Source of the DNA: Loripinus fragilis
Taxonomy: Eukaryota > Mollusca > Bivalvia > Lucinida > Lucinidae
Direction of reading: 5' to 3'
NCBI GenBank assembly: GCA_964019695.1
Contig: OZ026531.1
Coordinates: forward strand, 7,449,701-7,513,700
DNA length: 64,000 nucleotides
Part shown: one piece after another, positions 21,868 through 32,839 of the stretch
Position numbering within the stretch: the stretch's first letter is position 1
Layout: the number at the start of each line of letters is the position of its first letter
Notes under the pieces: model-generated
Databases searched by the model: none
Told to the model about the DNA's origin: nothing
What the model saw: only the letters and a program-made list of their open reading frames with translations
Position numbers and translations under genes: made by a program

Positions 21868-22062
21868 CCAGTGGCTTAGGCTGCTGTCCGTTCTAAGGGG
21901 TGCCTCAGTAGTTATGGATTCATTGTTGCTCCCACTGTTGGTGGGGGCGCTGGTTTTTGGTCCTTGTCTTAGTGATCGTTTTAGTTTTGCAATCATCTTA
22001 ATGTGGAAAAAGAGTTGGTTGCTTTACTTTTAATGTCTTCAAGATGTCTTGTGACTGCTAGT
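21868..22062 (+). mobile_element. Retroelement tail, subfamily S, fragment
   Basis: CCAGTGGCTTAGGCTGCTGT, GTTCTAAGGGGTGCCTCAG and GCAATCATCTTAATGTGG match S copies. The 3' end is lost. Confidence 0.55.
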
Positions 22063-22092
22063 GAATATTGTAACATTGTTTACTTTCAAACG

Positions 22093-22335
22093 GTAAGTGA
22101 GTATGATCATGAAATGCACTATACACACCTTGCAGACAAACCCAAGACATCATGAGGAAGAGACACAAAACACTTACAGTCATAATACAGCAGAAAGACA
22201 ATTAAAGTTAAGCAATCAGCTCTCACTTTTCCACGAGATGATTGCAAAACTAGAAAGAACAATACGTTCTGCATAACATAAGAAGGATTGAACACAAACC
22301 CTCGTAAATAATGGGAGTAACAGTAAATCAGCAAT
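22093..22335 (-). mobile_element. Retroelement tail, subfamily S (minus)
   Basis: GTAAGTGAGTATGATCATGA marks the inverted 3' end, followed by TTGCAGACAAACCCAAGACA and GATTGCAAAACTAGAAAG. It sits tail to tail with the copy at 21868-22062. Confidence 0.6.
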
Positions 22336-22445
22336 AACGTTAGAATGGTAGCCAGAAACCAATCGTTCTAAGCAATTGAATATTACTAGAAATCAACATC
22401 ATATTGTCTCGTACAAGCACATTATACTCCCCCTCGTCATCCCTA

Positions 22446-22446
<1 letters not shown>

Positions 22447-22477
<31 letters not shown>

Positions 22478-22495
22478 ACTCACACACACACACAG
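22447..22495. repeat. CA microsatellite
   Basis: Imperfect (CA)n with a few CG and CT interruptions, about 49 bp. It generates the low-complexity minus-strand open frame at 22340-22522, which is not a gene. Confidence 0.9.
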
Positions 22496-22569
22496 TGTCA
22501 GCTTAAACTGTAATGGGTGCATTTCGGGTTAACAGTAGAACAAATAGTACATGCGTTCATATCACTAAA

Positions 22570-22790
22570 TAATCAGTGGTGGATCTACAGGGGATTTACG
22601 GGGGTGGGGGGGGCGTTTCAAGTGAATCACCTCTCCCCCTCTCCCCTCTGTTTTTAAATATCCTATGAAAATGAAAGAATTTGGATATTTAAGAAAAATG
22701 AGTTCATAATTTCATAATCAGAAAAGCTAACTCCCACACCTTTAAACATATGAACCCTCTTCCAGAAATCCTGGATCCGCCCCTGATTAT
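22570..22790. mobile_element. GGCGGATCCAG-type MITE next to CCP-B exon
   Basis: Left end AATCAGTGGTGGATCTACAG, right end CCTGGATCCGCCCCTGATT, imperfect inverted repeats of about 22 bp enclosing a G-run and a C-run. Its right end is 25 nt upstream of the exon at 22816. Confidence 0.75.
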
Positions 22791-22815
22791 TGTTCTTCAT
22801 TTTATATGTTTTTAG

Positions 22816-22986
22816 AATGCCCGGTACTAACTGAACCTGACCATGGCAGCCTTATCAACAATGGTGTAGCTGTGGGGTCTGTTGTAACAGCCTTGTGTGA
22901 TGCGGGCTATACACTTGTTGGTGCTAGTACACTAACATGTATGGCTAACTTTCAGTGGGACCTTTCAGTGCCGACTTGCAATCCAA
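22816..22986 (+). CDS. CCP/sushi exon, module B (gene 1)
   Basis: Second CCP domain: ECPVLTEPDHGSLINNG, then VVTALCDAGYTLVGASTLTC and WDLSVPTCNP. All four cysteines and the tryptophan before the last are present. The acceptor is TTTTTAG and the donor GTAAGT, phase 1 at both ends like CCP-A. It follows the last exon of FReD-A in phase (20718-20972 ends phase 1) and precedes the first exon of FReD-B (26708, phase 1). That is the main evidence that both modules belong to one transcript. No start-methionine or promoter logic for a separate gene was seen between them. Confidence 0.92.
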
Positions 22987-23531
22987 GTAAGTATATCAGC
23001 TGACATAGGTTTAGATAAACAAATTTTTGAGCGTAAACTTTTAAAGGGGACAGCAACCCTAATGATAAGTATGTTTTATCAGAAAGAGCTCTTTTAACCA
23101 TGAATTTTGGTATCATAAAAATCGGTTGAAAGTTAGGGAAGTTATAGCCAATTAAAGAATTCAATATGGCCAACATTTAGCCGCCATTTTGAGTATTTAA
23201 TTAGTTTTCAGAATTTATTCACCTGTCTTAATTTTAGTTATCAATACTATCACATCATCTGTGTTTCAGCAGATATGCAGCTTTATACACAAGGAAAATG
23301 TTTGATTAAAGATAAATGCAAATAATCCATTGTTTGTCTTTTATTTTGATTACACATATTTACATGTAAGTAGGCTTTGTGACGTCACTAAGCCTACAAT
23401 ATGGCCGCTTCCATTACGGTCCATTTGCAAATATTCAAACGCCCACAACTTCCACATTTTTCAACCGATTTAGATAAAACTTTATCAAAAATCATGGTTT
23501 ATTAAGATCTTTCATATAAAACATAGTAATT

Positions 23532-24029
23532 ATGATCATAATGGATTTCGCAAATGCCTTTGATACGGTACCAGACAGGAGGCTATTACACAAATTGGAC
23601 TATTACGGGATAAGAGGGCGCACCCACAAGTGGATCAACTCATGGCTCTCTGGGTGCACTAAACAAGTAGTATTAGATGGTCAAGCCTCAGATCCAGTCC
23701 CAGTGTTATCCGGTGTACCCCAAGGATCAGTTTTAGGACCAATCCTGTTCCTTATTTTTATAAACGACCTGCCGGATAACATCAGGTCTTCTGTTTGCCT
23801 GCTCGCGGACGACTGTGTCCTGTATAGAAACATACATTCGATTCAGGACTGTTTTATCCTGCAGGAAGACCTAACTAGCTTAGGACAATGGGAAGCGGAT
23901 GGGCAAATAAAGTTCACTGTGGCCAAATGCCACTCTATGAGAGTGACTGGGCATCAGCATCACAAACAGATTCTCTTTGTAAAGCAAATGAAAGTGTATC
24001 TGAATGTTCAAAGACTGGGTTATGCGTAA
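23532..24029 (+). pseudogene. Non-LTR reverse-transcriptase fragment
   Basis: An open frame of 165 codons in which about the first 145 are reverse transcriptase of the LINE type. It has DFANAFDTVPDRRLLHKLDY, LSGVPQGSVLGPILFLIFIN and the catalytic LLADDCVLY, which correspond to the DF.KAFD, GVPQGS.LGP and ADD blocks. Both ends are truncated: it lacks the endonuclease and the N-terminal RT motifs, and homology fades after TVAKCHSMRVTGHQH near 23965. It has no splice relation to gene 1 and is an inserted dead copy of a Jockey/CR1-like lineage within the CCP-B to FReD-B intron. Confidence 0.85.
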
Positions 24030-25980
24030 AGTAAAAGGTTAACGGATGCTGTCACAAGGAAACACATGAAAGTCATTTAAATGTGACAGAGGTCCAATGT
24101 TCAGGTTACAAATTTGAACAGAAATCTCACACAGTTTATGCATTCAGAGATCCACTGCCAACCAGATCCCACTTAACGAAATGGTAGTCTTAGACATGTG
24201 ACAACCAGAAATGTGTTTTGAGCATATAGAAAAGCAACCTTAGAAAGCGGGTTTTTCATCAAATTGGCAAAGCTTGAAATTATATTACTGAAATCTCCAT
24301 AGACAAATCAATGTGTTGTTACATCTTAGTCTGAGCACATTACTGGTCGAGAAATGGTAGGAACAACGTGATGATAGGTGTACCTGATTTGGCAAAAGAA
24401 AGAAAGTTATCGAAAATCGTCCTAAATCGAGATTACCAAATACTTAATATTGCCTATTTGTTTTTGTCAATGGGAGACATTTTACATTTTTTTTTTACAA
24501 ATTGATAAATTCTACATTGATTTTGAGCTTGTTTCAAGTGATAAAACAGTTTTCTTGTGCATTAATGCAACACAAGTATGATAAGCATAACAATCTTTTT
24601 TGCGCATGCGCAATTGCAAAATTTATTTAATAAAGCTTTAATCACTATACGGAACATAACTCATACATCAAAAGAGACCCTTTTGTGGAGCTTTGAAGAA
24701 TCGCTTCTGGATGTCTGGAAAACATTATCAAGCTTTACAGTACTTAGTAAATACTTTTCGTCCAAAACTTTCTCACAAAATATAAAATATTGTAGTGTAG
24801 CGTTTTTACTTTTAATCAGTATAGCATAAAATGTATCGTACATTTACAGTACTGCCGCATAAAGTAGACTTTAAATGTACGTTTCAATTTATATCACATT
24901 GAGCATTCATTAATCGTGAATCATTTCAGGCAGTACTATGACAAAAGATATTGCTTGGTGTTACGGCTATTTTGTTCTCTAATAATTCTGATGGTAGAAT
25001 TCGAACATTTTATTCCACTTATTTGACACTTGACAGGGATAATCCTGGGATAGGCCTAATCTATTTTGTTTGAAAACGTTTATTCATCTGCTAAAATGGA
25101 CTTTAATTTTAACTGGGCACCATATATAAGCTATTCAAATCTCATATCTATTATGCTCTAGATATCAAGGATTATTGGGCCCATCAAATTTTGCAAAGGG
25201 CCAATAGAAATTTCAAAAGGCCCATTAAAATGATGTAATTTGCATGTATTTGAATGGGATATGGGCCAATTGCCCATTTTAAGGGTCCATCATCATTTTG
25301 GTCCAGGATTATACCTGACTTGAGTGTTACCATTGAAAGAATGTATGTAAACAACTCAAATTAACTAATTACAGAAAATGAATAGTTGACTAAAATAACA
25401 CATGTAGTTGATAATGTTTAGGCCGTTTACCACTGTAAAAGTTGTTTTATAAAACTGTCCATAATAGCCACATCACGTTGTTTTAGTAGAAAATGTCCTT
25501 ACAAACTTAGCAAACAGTATTTACCGGGATCAAACTGATCGTATTGTCACAGTTGGATCTGTGTCTACGCTGATTGAATCAATACTATCAACTGAACAAC
25601 AGTGCTTAAAAAATAAAACCGACATGTACAAAGCAATCACGGATGCTTTTGACACTTACCTGTAGATATTTAAGTACAGATATATAGGCCGTCACATGGC
25701 TGTTACACCGTTTAAATTCCCCCCGCTTTTCAGAAAGCCGAAATTCGCAAGAAATTAGGGGTCAGGGCAGTGGTAGTAGATTCTTCAAACAATTTTCTTC
25801 TGACACTGCATGATATTCTAAATCCAGATTTGAGCTTAACGTTCGGAAAAATGCAAGTAATAATATTATATTGCAGATTTTCACATTTCTTATTATTGTG
25901 GCAGGACTATAGATATGATCCTATACTAGTAGACCTGACAAGTAATTTCTTTGTTCTATGTACAAACGTGAAAGTTTATT
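24030..25980 (+). other. Intron stretch with nothing recognised
   Basis: AT-rich intronic DNA between the reverse-transcriptase fragment and the Tigger-like element. No exon, RNA gene or repeat matched elsewhere in the window. Open frames here (24578-24829, 25770-26003) show no family signature. Confidence 0.5.
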
Positions 25981-25982
25981 TA

Positions 25983-26462
25983 TACAGTCAACCCTCTTTA
26001 TAACGACACTGTTTGTTCCAAGCTGTCTTTGACATTAAAGTGATTTTGCTGTTATAAAAAAATGCTGACCATTACCAGATTTCCACAAAATAATCATTTG
26101 GTAAAAGAAAATATCATACAAATGAATTAAAATGCTATTATTCCATATGTATACATCAGTTCAATTTCATATTGCATCAAAATGCACAAGGCTTCCCAAT
26201 TATCAAGTGAGACAGAAACCTGTTCATGCAAAAAGACCTTGTTCTGATCACAAAATTGTCTGGCACATGATAACAATTTTGTTATAACGAATTTATTTTA
26301 AATAGAAATTGTATATCTGCTCCCAGAAGTTACTTTCGGTGTCGTTAAGCAAATATTCTGTTATATAGAGGGAATTTTAATGGAAACAGATCCCAGCAAT
26401 TTTATGTCGGATATTGAATATTCTGTTATAACGAGTGACGTTTTAAAGAGTTTTGACTGTAT
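25983..26462. mobile_element. Tigger/pogo-like non-autonomous element, 480 bp
   Basis: Starts TACAGTCAACCCTCTTTATA and ends TAAAGAGTTTTGACTGTA, with TA at both borders. The terminal inverted repeats are about 29 bp with mismatches. Internal ATAACGA and TGTTATA motifs recur. There is no transposase frame. Confidence 0.8.
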
Positions 26463-26707
26463 AAGTATTCATAGTGGGTGGAGTTTAGTATGAATATTTA
26501 TGTACAACTGCTCAATATCTCTTGACTCAGTACTTAGCAGTAGATAAAATGTCTTGCTGAAAACACAACACAGTACTTCACTTGAGAGTCTTACCAGCAA
26601 TCTCTCCATCTCACGTATAGCATTCTAGCACTGGGCAGCTGGGTCCATTTATGAATTTTACTGGTGAGAATAAAACATTTGCCTATAATTTATTTGTTTT
26701 CTAACAG

Positions 26708-26841
26708 CTAATCCAATGGAAGACTGCAAATCTCTGAAAGATGCGGGAAACACAACTGGGATATATAATATACGCCCATGCCTTATATGCCCTATTATGT
26801 CGGTTTATTGTGATATGGATACCGACGGCGGTGGTTGGATG
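26708..26841 (+). CDS. FReD exon 1, module B (gene 1)
   Basis: Codes for TNPMEDCKSLKDAGNTTGIY, then RPCLICPIMSVYCDMDTDGG and GWM, the FReD N-terminal subdomain. DC and YC are the usual disulfide partners; CLIC adds a CxxC pair at the position of CTAC in module A. The acceptor is CTAACAG and the donor GTAAGT, phase 1 in and phase 0 out, the same as exon 10448-10584. GNTTG contains an N-glycosylation sequon (NTT). It is followed by an 8.7-kb intron. Confidence 0.93.
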
Positions 26842-27265
26842 GTAAGTTAACTTTATACTCACAAATCAATAAGACCCCAAGATTATCAACTTCTTTCATG
26901 TCCAACTCAGCTTGTCATTAAATTTTAAAATGCTCGAAAAATTGAAATGCTGAAAAAAATAGTTTATCCTGCTTAATACACTCAGCTAGCATATTTATCC
27001 TGCTAATAAATGTTAAAATGCCAACAATTGTTGTCTTTTTATCATTTATGAGCAGAATAAGTGTTCAAGCTCAGTTGAATTGAGAAATGTTTATAAACTC
27101 AGAGCTAGGTATTTCTGTCCCGCGAATTTAAGAGAGTCGGACATATGTGCCAGTGTGAAACTACAAAGTCGTCTGCACTCTATCTGCTGAACCAGGCGAT
27201 ATAATTCAAGCTGCTTGGAATGAAGAAATTTAAGAGACGGCAAAAATATGATAAACTATTAAAAG

Positions 27266-27601
27266 TATTCATTGGCGTAGCTCCCTTTACGCAGTTACGC
27301 ACGTGTCTGATAAAAATAGTAACATTCAAGGGAAGTCAACCAATGTGGTAAAAGTAATTTATCATACCATAAGGATCTGCTCTTAAAGAAAAGAATTCGC
27401 TCCCCCTGGGAGCAACTTCTTTTCTTTAAGAAAAGTTCTCATTGCTCTTAAAGGAAAGAATTCGCTCCCCTGGGAGCAAATTCTTTTCTTTGAGAGAAGT
27501 TTCCATTTTGAAAAGGGACGCAATTGAAGATAAACACTGCCTGATCTAGTAGTCTCCCTTTGATGCGCGTAGCTTTTACAGCGTTCTGGCTAGGTCATTG
27601 G
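27266..27601 (+). repeat. Dispersed repeat E with GAATTCGCTCCC hairpins
   Basis: ATTGGCGTAGCTCCCTTTAC, GCAGTTACGCACGTG and two hairpins of AAAGAATTCGCTCCCC paired with GGGAGCAAATTCTTTTCTTT, ending GCGTTCTGGCTAGG. A second copy lies at 46757-47014. In this copy the hairpin is duplicated. Confidence 0.75.
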
Positions 27602-27967
27602 TATTGATCTATCTTTTAAGGTACTGACAACATATTGGATGAGTGCTTTCTGTTGTAAATGTCCATAACCTCATAGCTTCCTGTCTGCACCCTTTCGTCA
27701 GAATCAATGAGTGGATATTAAACAAACTTGCTAAGTGACATTAGCACATTATCATCTCTGGTCCTTTGGTAATATTGGGTCTTTGCACAAAAAACAGAAT
27801 ACTGCTTAAGCTGGTGTTAGGAGGCGTGAGAATTGTTGCACTTTCCATTTGTTCTCATGAACAGACTCACTTAATATGAGTCTGCTGTTTTCTGTTATTG
27901 TAGGATCTCTCCATTTCTGAAGGATCCGTGTTTACCAGAGTATTTGCATAGAAAAGATATTAGACCC

Positions 27968-28096
27968 GGTAGCTTTGCTTTTATTGTCTTACGGATGTCC
28001 TGTTACTGTAAATGTTCTGTGGCTCTTCCTCGCGGTGCCGTGGGTTGGTCTGCAGTGTGTGATTGTGGTATTTCCTGATCACACTCACTACCTTTT
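27968..28096 (+). mobile_element. Retroelement tail, subfamily S, 3' end only
   Basis: GTAGCTTTGCTTTTATTGTC to TTTCCTGATCACACTCACTA matches the last 130 bp of other S copies. Confidence 0.6.
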
Positions 28097-28261
28097 AGAT
28101 AACATTAACCTTGTTTGAGGTTAAACCAGTACACGGAATAAGTCAAAGTCCGTGTAGCATATTGTTTTTACGTACGTGAGTGAATGTTGAGCAAGTTTAC
28201 AAAGAGCATTCTTTGAAATAGGAAAAAAATCTTTTATTTTGGTGACCTTGGCCTGATTTGA

Positions 28262-28496
28262 GACGCCGCATGTGATAATCAACAATGTGGTATATTGACA
28301 AGTATAGACTCAGATGAGCATGTGCAGCCTCCTGTTAACCTTAGAAACTCCAAATGATGTTCCGTCAATAGCTTAACATCCCTAGAATATTCGAGCGACT
28401 AGCAAAGGCTCTGATCAGACTGCGCGTACCCGCAGGCTTAACTGAGCCTTTGCTGGTCGCACATACCACATTGCTGAAATCTCATGTTGCGGCTCA
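28262..28496 (+). mobile_element. MITE with TGAGCCGCGACATG ends
   Basis: Same layout as 20025-20261: GACGCCGCATGTGATAATC, ACTCCAAATGATGTTCCGTC, the hairpin around CTCTGATCAGACTGCGCG, and the end CTCATGTTGCGGCTCA. Confidence 0.75.
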
Positions 28497-28782
28497 TTTC
28501 ACATTATTATCTCAAGTTTTACAATAAAACATGTCTGCATTTTATCTCTTGAACAGAAAATAAAATCTATTCTGTTTGTGCTGAAGCATTGAAACACAAT
28601 ATGTAGTTTGCAAGATTTTAGTGAGCTATCAATGCTTTCATATAAATTGTAAAATGTCAGCATATTTTGTCGTAAATGACCTTAATGGATATGGATCCTA
28701 CATGCACAAAAACAGCAACGGTATATTGAAAAAAAAACATTTTGATTATTATGACCAAGGGCATAATGAGTGTCTTCATTTT

Positions 28783-29870
28783 TATGCCCCCAACTTTAGA
28801 AAAGTTGAAGGGGCATATTGCTTTGGGCTTGTCCGTGCGTCCGTCCGCCCGTCCGTGCGTCTGTTAAAAATTTTGAGATACAGTTTTGAAATTTCATATA
28901 TGGATTCCTCATAAAAAATAATTGACACGTACTTTTTAAGTCTGGATTATCTCCCTTTGTGGATTTATGCCCCTTTTACAGGGTCATAATGATATTTTGT
29001 AATCAAGATATCTCGAAAACTATAACAGCTATGAGCTTCAAAGTTGGTCAGCTAATAAAGGATAAAGAGTAGGTAACCTGGTAAAAAATTTTAGAAAAAA
29101 GTTATTTTTTTGAGCTATTGCCCTTTGCAAATTTGGACGTTGAAAATTTGTAATCAAGATATCTCAAAAACGATTACAGCAAGTAGCTTCAAACTTGGTC
29201 CGCTGATAACCTAGTGAAATATGTAATAAAAGTTATTTTATGTTTTCGAGTTATTGTCCCTTGCAAATCTGGGCATTGAAAGCTTGTAAGCAAGATATCT
29301 CGAAAATTATTATACCTAGCAGCTTCAAACGTGGTCAGTTGACAGAAGATGATGAGTAGATTACCTGGCATTGAAAATTTGTAATCAAGATATCTAAAAA
29401 ACTATTACAGCTAGTAGCTTAAACTTTGTCAGCTGATAGAGGAAAATGAGTAGATTACCTGGTCTATTTTTTTTAAATGTTTTTCTGTACTTTTTGAGTT
29501 ATTTCCCTATACAAATTTGGGCATTGGAAACTTGTAATCAAGATATCTTAAAAATTATTATAGCTAGCGCCTTCAAACTTGGTCAGTTGGTAGATGATGC
29601 TGATTAAATTACCTGGTGAAAATTTAAAAAAAAAGTTATTTTACTTTTTCAAGTTATTGCCCTTTGTAAATTTGGGCATTGAAAGTTTTAATAAAGATAC
29701 ATGTATCTCAAAACATGTTATAGCTAGCAGCTTCAAACTTTGTCAGCTGATTACTAGGTGAAAATATTTTTTTAATTTTTAGGTCAATTTAGGTCAGGTG
29801 ATAGAGGATGATGCGTCATATAGCTAGAAGCTTCAAACTTAAGATGACCCTTGTGTTATGAACCCTTCTT
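28783..29870 (+). repeat. Hairpin plus tandem array (~150-bp unit)
   Basis: Begins with a hairpin, TATGCCCCCAACTTTAGAAA followed by AGTTGAAGGGGCATA, then a CCGT/CCGC-rich microsatellite (28835-28860). About six tandem units follow, marked by AATCAAGATATCTCGAAAAC and variants near 29002, 29153, 29289, 29383, 29537 and 29690. Each unit carries AGCTTCAAACTTGGTCAGCT and GATTACCTGGT. Non-coding. Its layout parallels the 6361-7820 array although the unit sequence differs. Confidence 0.75.
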
Positions 29871-29956
29871 GACAAGCAAATGGTTGGGGGCGCAGTGTTT
29901 CATAAACATCACTTCTAGTTCACCAAGGAGTCTATCCCTTGATTGTTCAAACATTG

Positions 29957-30230
29957 TTTATCACATGACGTCGCGTCTGGGAGTGACATAATGCCATAAA
30001 TTAAAATCGATAAACCACGGATTTTAATAACGTTATAAAATTACATCCATAACAAGGTCGCGCGTATATATGGCACAGCACTAACGCTCTCACGCAACGT
30101 CACGACAAAAATTAGATTTTCTAATTAATTTTAATATGTTGTAAAAAGAACTAACATCCGGCTCCTGTATTATTTAATTTATTAAACTCTTTTGCGAAAT
30201 GCAATAAATGCTGGGTAAGCTTTGCAGAGG
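29957..30230 (-). mobile_element. Foldback element A, truncated
   Basis: Starts TTATCACATGACGTCGCGTC, passes through CGCGCGTATATATGGCACAG, and stops in the central hairpin after ATGCTGGGTAAGC. It supplies the empty-site sequence for the insertion at 35971-37242. Confidence 0.7.
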
Positions 30231-30344
30231 TTCAAACAGCAGCACATTAAAAGACAAGTGACGTCATTCTTATTTCAAAGTGACATAAACATGTTACGTC
30301 ACGTTTCAGCGTATATAGGAACTTCTGAAAATCTTGTTTTTAAT

Positions 30345-30495
30345 ATAATAGTCAGGGGCGATCGGGACTCCCGTGCGAATTTGATGCCGATTTATGGTGA
30401 CCTATACCAAATCAAACTTTAGGGGATAACTAATGAAAATCACCTGGTCACCCATCTGGGTTTTACGTCTGGACGTCATTATGACGTCATCAAAA
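30345..30495 (+). repeat. Inverted pair with 34690-34865
   Basis: AATAGTCAGGGGCGATCGGG, GATTTATGGTGACCTATACC and GTCATTATGACGTCATC match, in reverse complement, 34690-34865 (ATGACGTCATAACTAGCC, TATAGGTCACCATAAATCGG, GGGCCCTGACTATAAT). Confidence 0.65.
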
Positions 30496-30666
30496 TAGCG
30501 TATATTGTATCAGTGCAATTTAAACGGTATATCTATTGTAGTCTTTGGGGATCAGTACTTTCTCGCATTTTGTATGCCATTTTCAGTCGAAATGCACCAA
30601 ATTTAATCTTAGGGGGTAAATAATTAAAATTAACATGTCGCCCATAGTGTCTTCGCATCAGAACAA

Positions 30667-30870
30667 GAGGGAGCGCAGTGGCTCAGTGGTAGAGTGCTTG
30701 ACTCGAGACCGAAGGGCCGCGGGTTCGAGCCTCACCGGCGTCACTGCGTTGTGGTCCTTGAGCAAGACACATTTATCCTAGCTTAGTACTGGTTCAACCC
30801 AGGAAGACCGTCCCGCATAACTGAAAGATTGTTGAGTGGACGTAAAGAATCAAATCAAACAAACAAAAAA
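30667..30870 (+). mobile_element. tRNA-derived SINE with perfect 12-bp duplication
   Basis: A tRNA-like head with A box (TGGCTCAGTGGTAGAGTG) and B box (GGTTCGAGCC), a body with CCTTGAGCAAGACACATTTA and CCCAGGAAGACCGTCCCGC, and an A-rich tail (AAATCAAACAAACAAAAAA). It is flanked by GCATCAGAACAA at 30655-30666 and 30871-30882. The same SINE family occurs inverted at 40657-40858. The perfect duplication suggests a recent insertion. Confidence 0.93.
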
Positions 30871-30999
30871 GCATCAGAACAAAAAGATGACGTCATTGAA
30901 ATGACGCCTAATATGTTAATACCAAATATATATGCACTTTGTCCATTTCCAACGCATTGAAATATTCCTTTAATGAACTGGTAGCCTTATCATGACTGA

Positions 31000-31850
31000 A
31001 TGCAAACTCTTTTAAATCGTAACATACAAAATATATTCAGATAGGGTGAAGTCAGTTCGAGGGTGGGACGTAAATGCCGTCACAATTTACGAATAAAAAG
31101 ACAGTGGAGTGAATGAAAAACAAACAGTGTTTTGGATGATAAACGGATTAAATATAATCTCTTATGCGTATATATATAGATGTACTACGACCTCTGACCA
31201 ATGACCTTTGGGTCTTTCTATTTCAAACGATTGATGCAGAATACGTAAAAAGTCCGGCTAGAACATATGTGCATGTCAAAGCTTTTATAGTAAATGCAAA
31301 TAAATGCCTGAAACCCTTTTTTCTATATTGTAAATGGAGTACCGCTTCAAAGCTTTTAATTTATCTGTAGCTGCTTATCCTACACCCAAAGAAAAGATAG
31401 TAGTTATAACCATTTGCATACACTATCAACCAAACTCTTGACCACTGAAGGATCAAAAGCTAGAAGAGTCTCATAGTAGTTCATGATATGGAAATAAGGA
31501 TAAACCCCTCTACAAGTTACCCATTGTACTTCGATAGCACGGGCATCAGAAAAGTGTTACAATCTGATTTATTTTTCGCATGCAACTAGGTAGAATCGTC
31601 TGCAAAGGTCAAAATCGGACAATAAGGCATTCTTGTTGATAAGAAATATCTGAATCCACATGAAAATAGTTGTTCAAAAGTCATTAGCATATTGATCACT
31701 GGCAATATTTTACTTGAGTCCTCTTCTGCTCCACAGCAACACAAATCAGTACAATATAAATGGTTTGCTTTGTACTTACACCAAGATGTTTTGCATACAG
31801 ACATGCTGCAACCACATTTTATCAGCTGCAGAGGGGTTACGGGGGCAGGA
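31000..31850 (+). other. Intron stretch with nothing recognised
   Basis: No exon or repeat was recognised. The overlapping open frames on both strands at 31586-32147 extend into a G-rich MITE fragment (31855-32140, starting GCGCGGATCCAGG, containing a long G run at 31999-32016) and show no protein family signature. Confidence 0.45.
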
Positions 31851-32383
31851 GGCAACATGCGCGGATCCAGGATTTGTTGTCAGTTTTATTTAGTCCTCAG
31901 CTTATTTTACGGTTTAAAGAGGGGTTCCAACGGTTTTATTACTGAGAAAACTATACTTATACTTTACCAAGGATCAAGAGGCGGTCCATTTTATTCTGGG
32001 GGGGGGGGGGGGGGGTTAGGGGGGTGTCCAACTTTTTCCAGGGGGTGGGGGGGTGGGGTCCAAATGCTAATTTCTATCGAAACCCATATACGTAATTGCT
32101 ATTTGCCAGGGGGTGTCCGGACCCCCTATCCCCCTATGTCATCATAACGGGACAATATTTATCACAGTCCGGCTTCTAACCATAATTGTCAGGCATTGAT
32201 TTGTCGGGATTAATGACAGGTGAGGCTTTCCAAATGATTCACTGATACTGCGCACGTTTGACATCTTCGAGAAACACAGCTCTTGGAAGTGGTAGTTATT
32301 ACAATTCAGTTTTTTTTTCTTTAAAACATCCAACACCTCAACGCAGTGAGTCGAACAATATCGGTGACTGGCTTATGCAAAGT

Positions 32384-32495
32384 AAGAAAGACGGCAAAGA
32401 TCAGAAATCGATACAATCAAGTACCACACCTGACCCAGCATACCAATGAGAAAGTAACAAACTCACAGTTAGACATCACAAACGAGAGCCAAGAG
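32384..32495 (-). mobile_element. RT-element 3' fragment (subfamily R, minus)
   Basis: GGCAAAGATCAGAAATCGAT, AAGTACCACACCTGACCC and ACGAGAGCCAAGAGGTCAG are the reverse complement of the R 3' end. Confidence 0.65.
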
Positions 32496-32839
32496 GTCAG
32501 GGCAATATACAAATATATTACTCTAGTGCATCCTCCACTGTGCTTTCTAAGGGCACTGAGCGGAGGTGAAAGAATGCTTCGTGGGTAGAGTCTCCAGCAT
32601 AGCTAAAAGCCTGCAAATATGATTTCTTATTCTTTCCTGACTAGACATTGAACTAGTTAATACCAGCACCTGAAAGTGCATGGAATTCGATCAGAGCCCT
32701 GGTTGTGGCATCATGGCACATTGACATCTTTAATAAGTGTCCTGATCTTAGAAACTTGATGATATATAAGCAAGACTGTTTAAGAAAATGTAAAATATCA
32801 ACACTCTGCAATTGTTTTATATCTGTTTTATTTAAGCGG

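Noticed and set aside
22340..22522. Minus-strand frame rich in C and V
   Set aside because: Translation of a CA microsatellite.
20973..22815. Gene boundary between the two CCP-FReD modules
   Set aside because: FReD-A lacks a stop and ends at a donor in the phase required by CCP-B; no start or terminator found between. Not fully excluded without transcripts.
28783..29870. CRISPR-like array
   Set aside because: Units are about 150 bp, diverged and eukaryotic in context; no short identical repeats with unique spacers.
30667..30740. Functional tRNA gene
   Set aside because: A and B boxes are present, but the sequence continues into a SINE body and tail with a target duplication; no proper acceptor stem. 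Same for 9400-9467, 40780-40858 and 1053-1125.
31586..32147. Long overlapping open frames (up to 151 codons)
   Set aside because: Glycine-rich part comes from a G run in a MITE fragment; no family motif, no splice logic, and an opposing frame overlaps.
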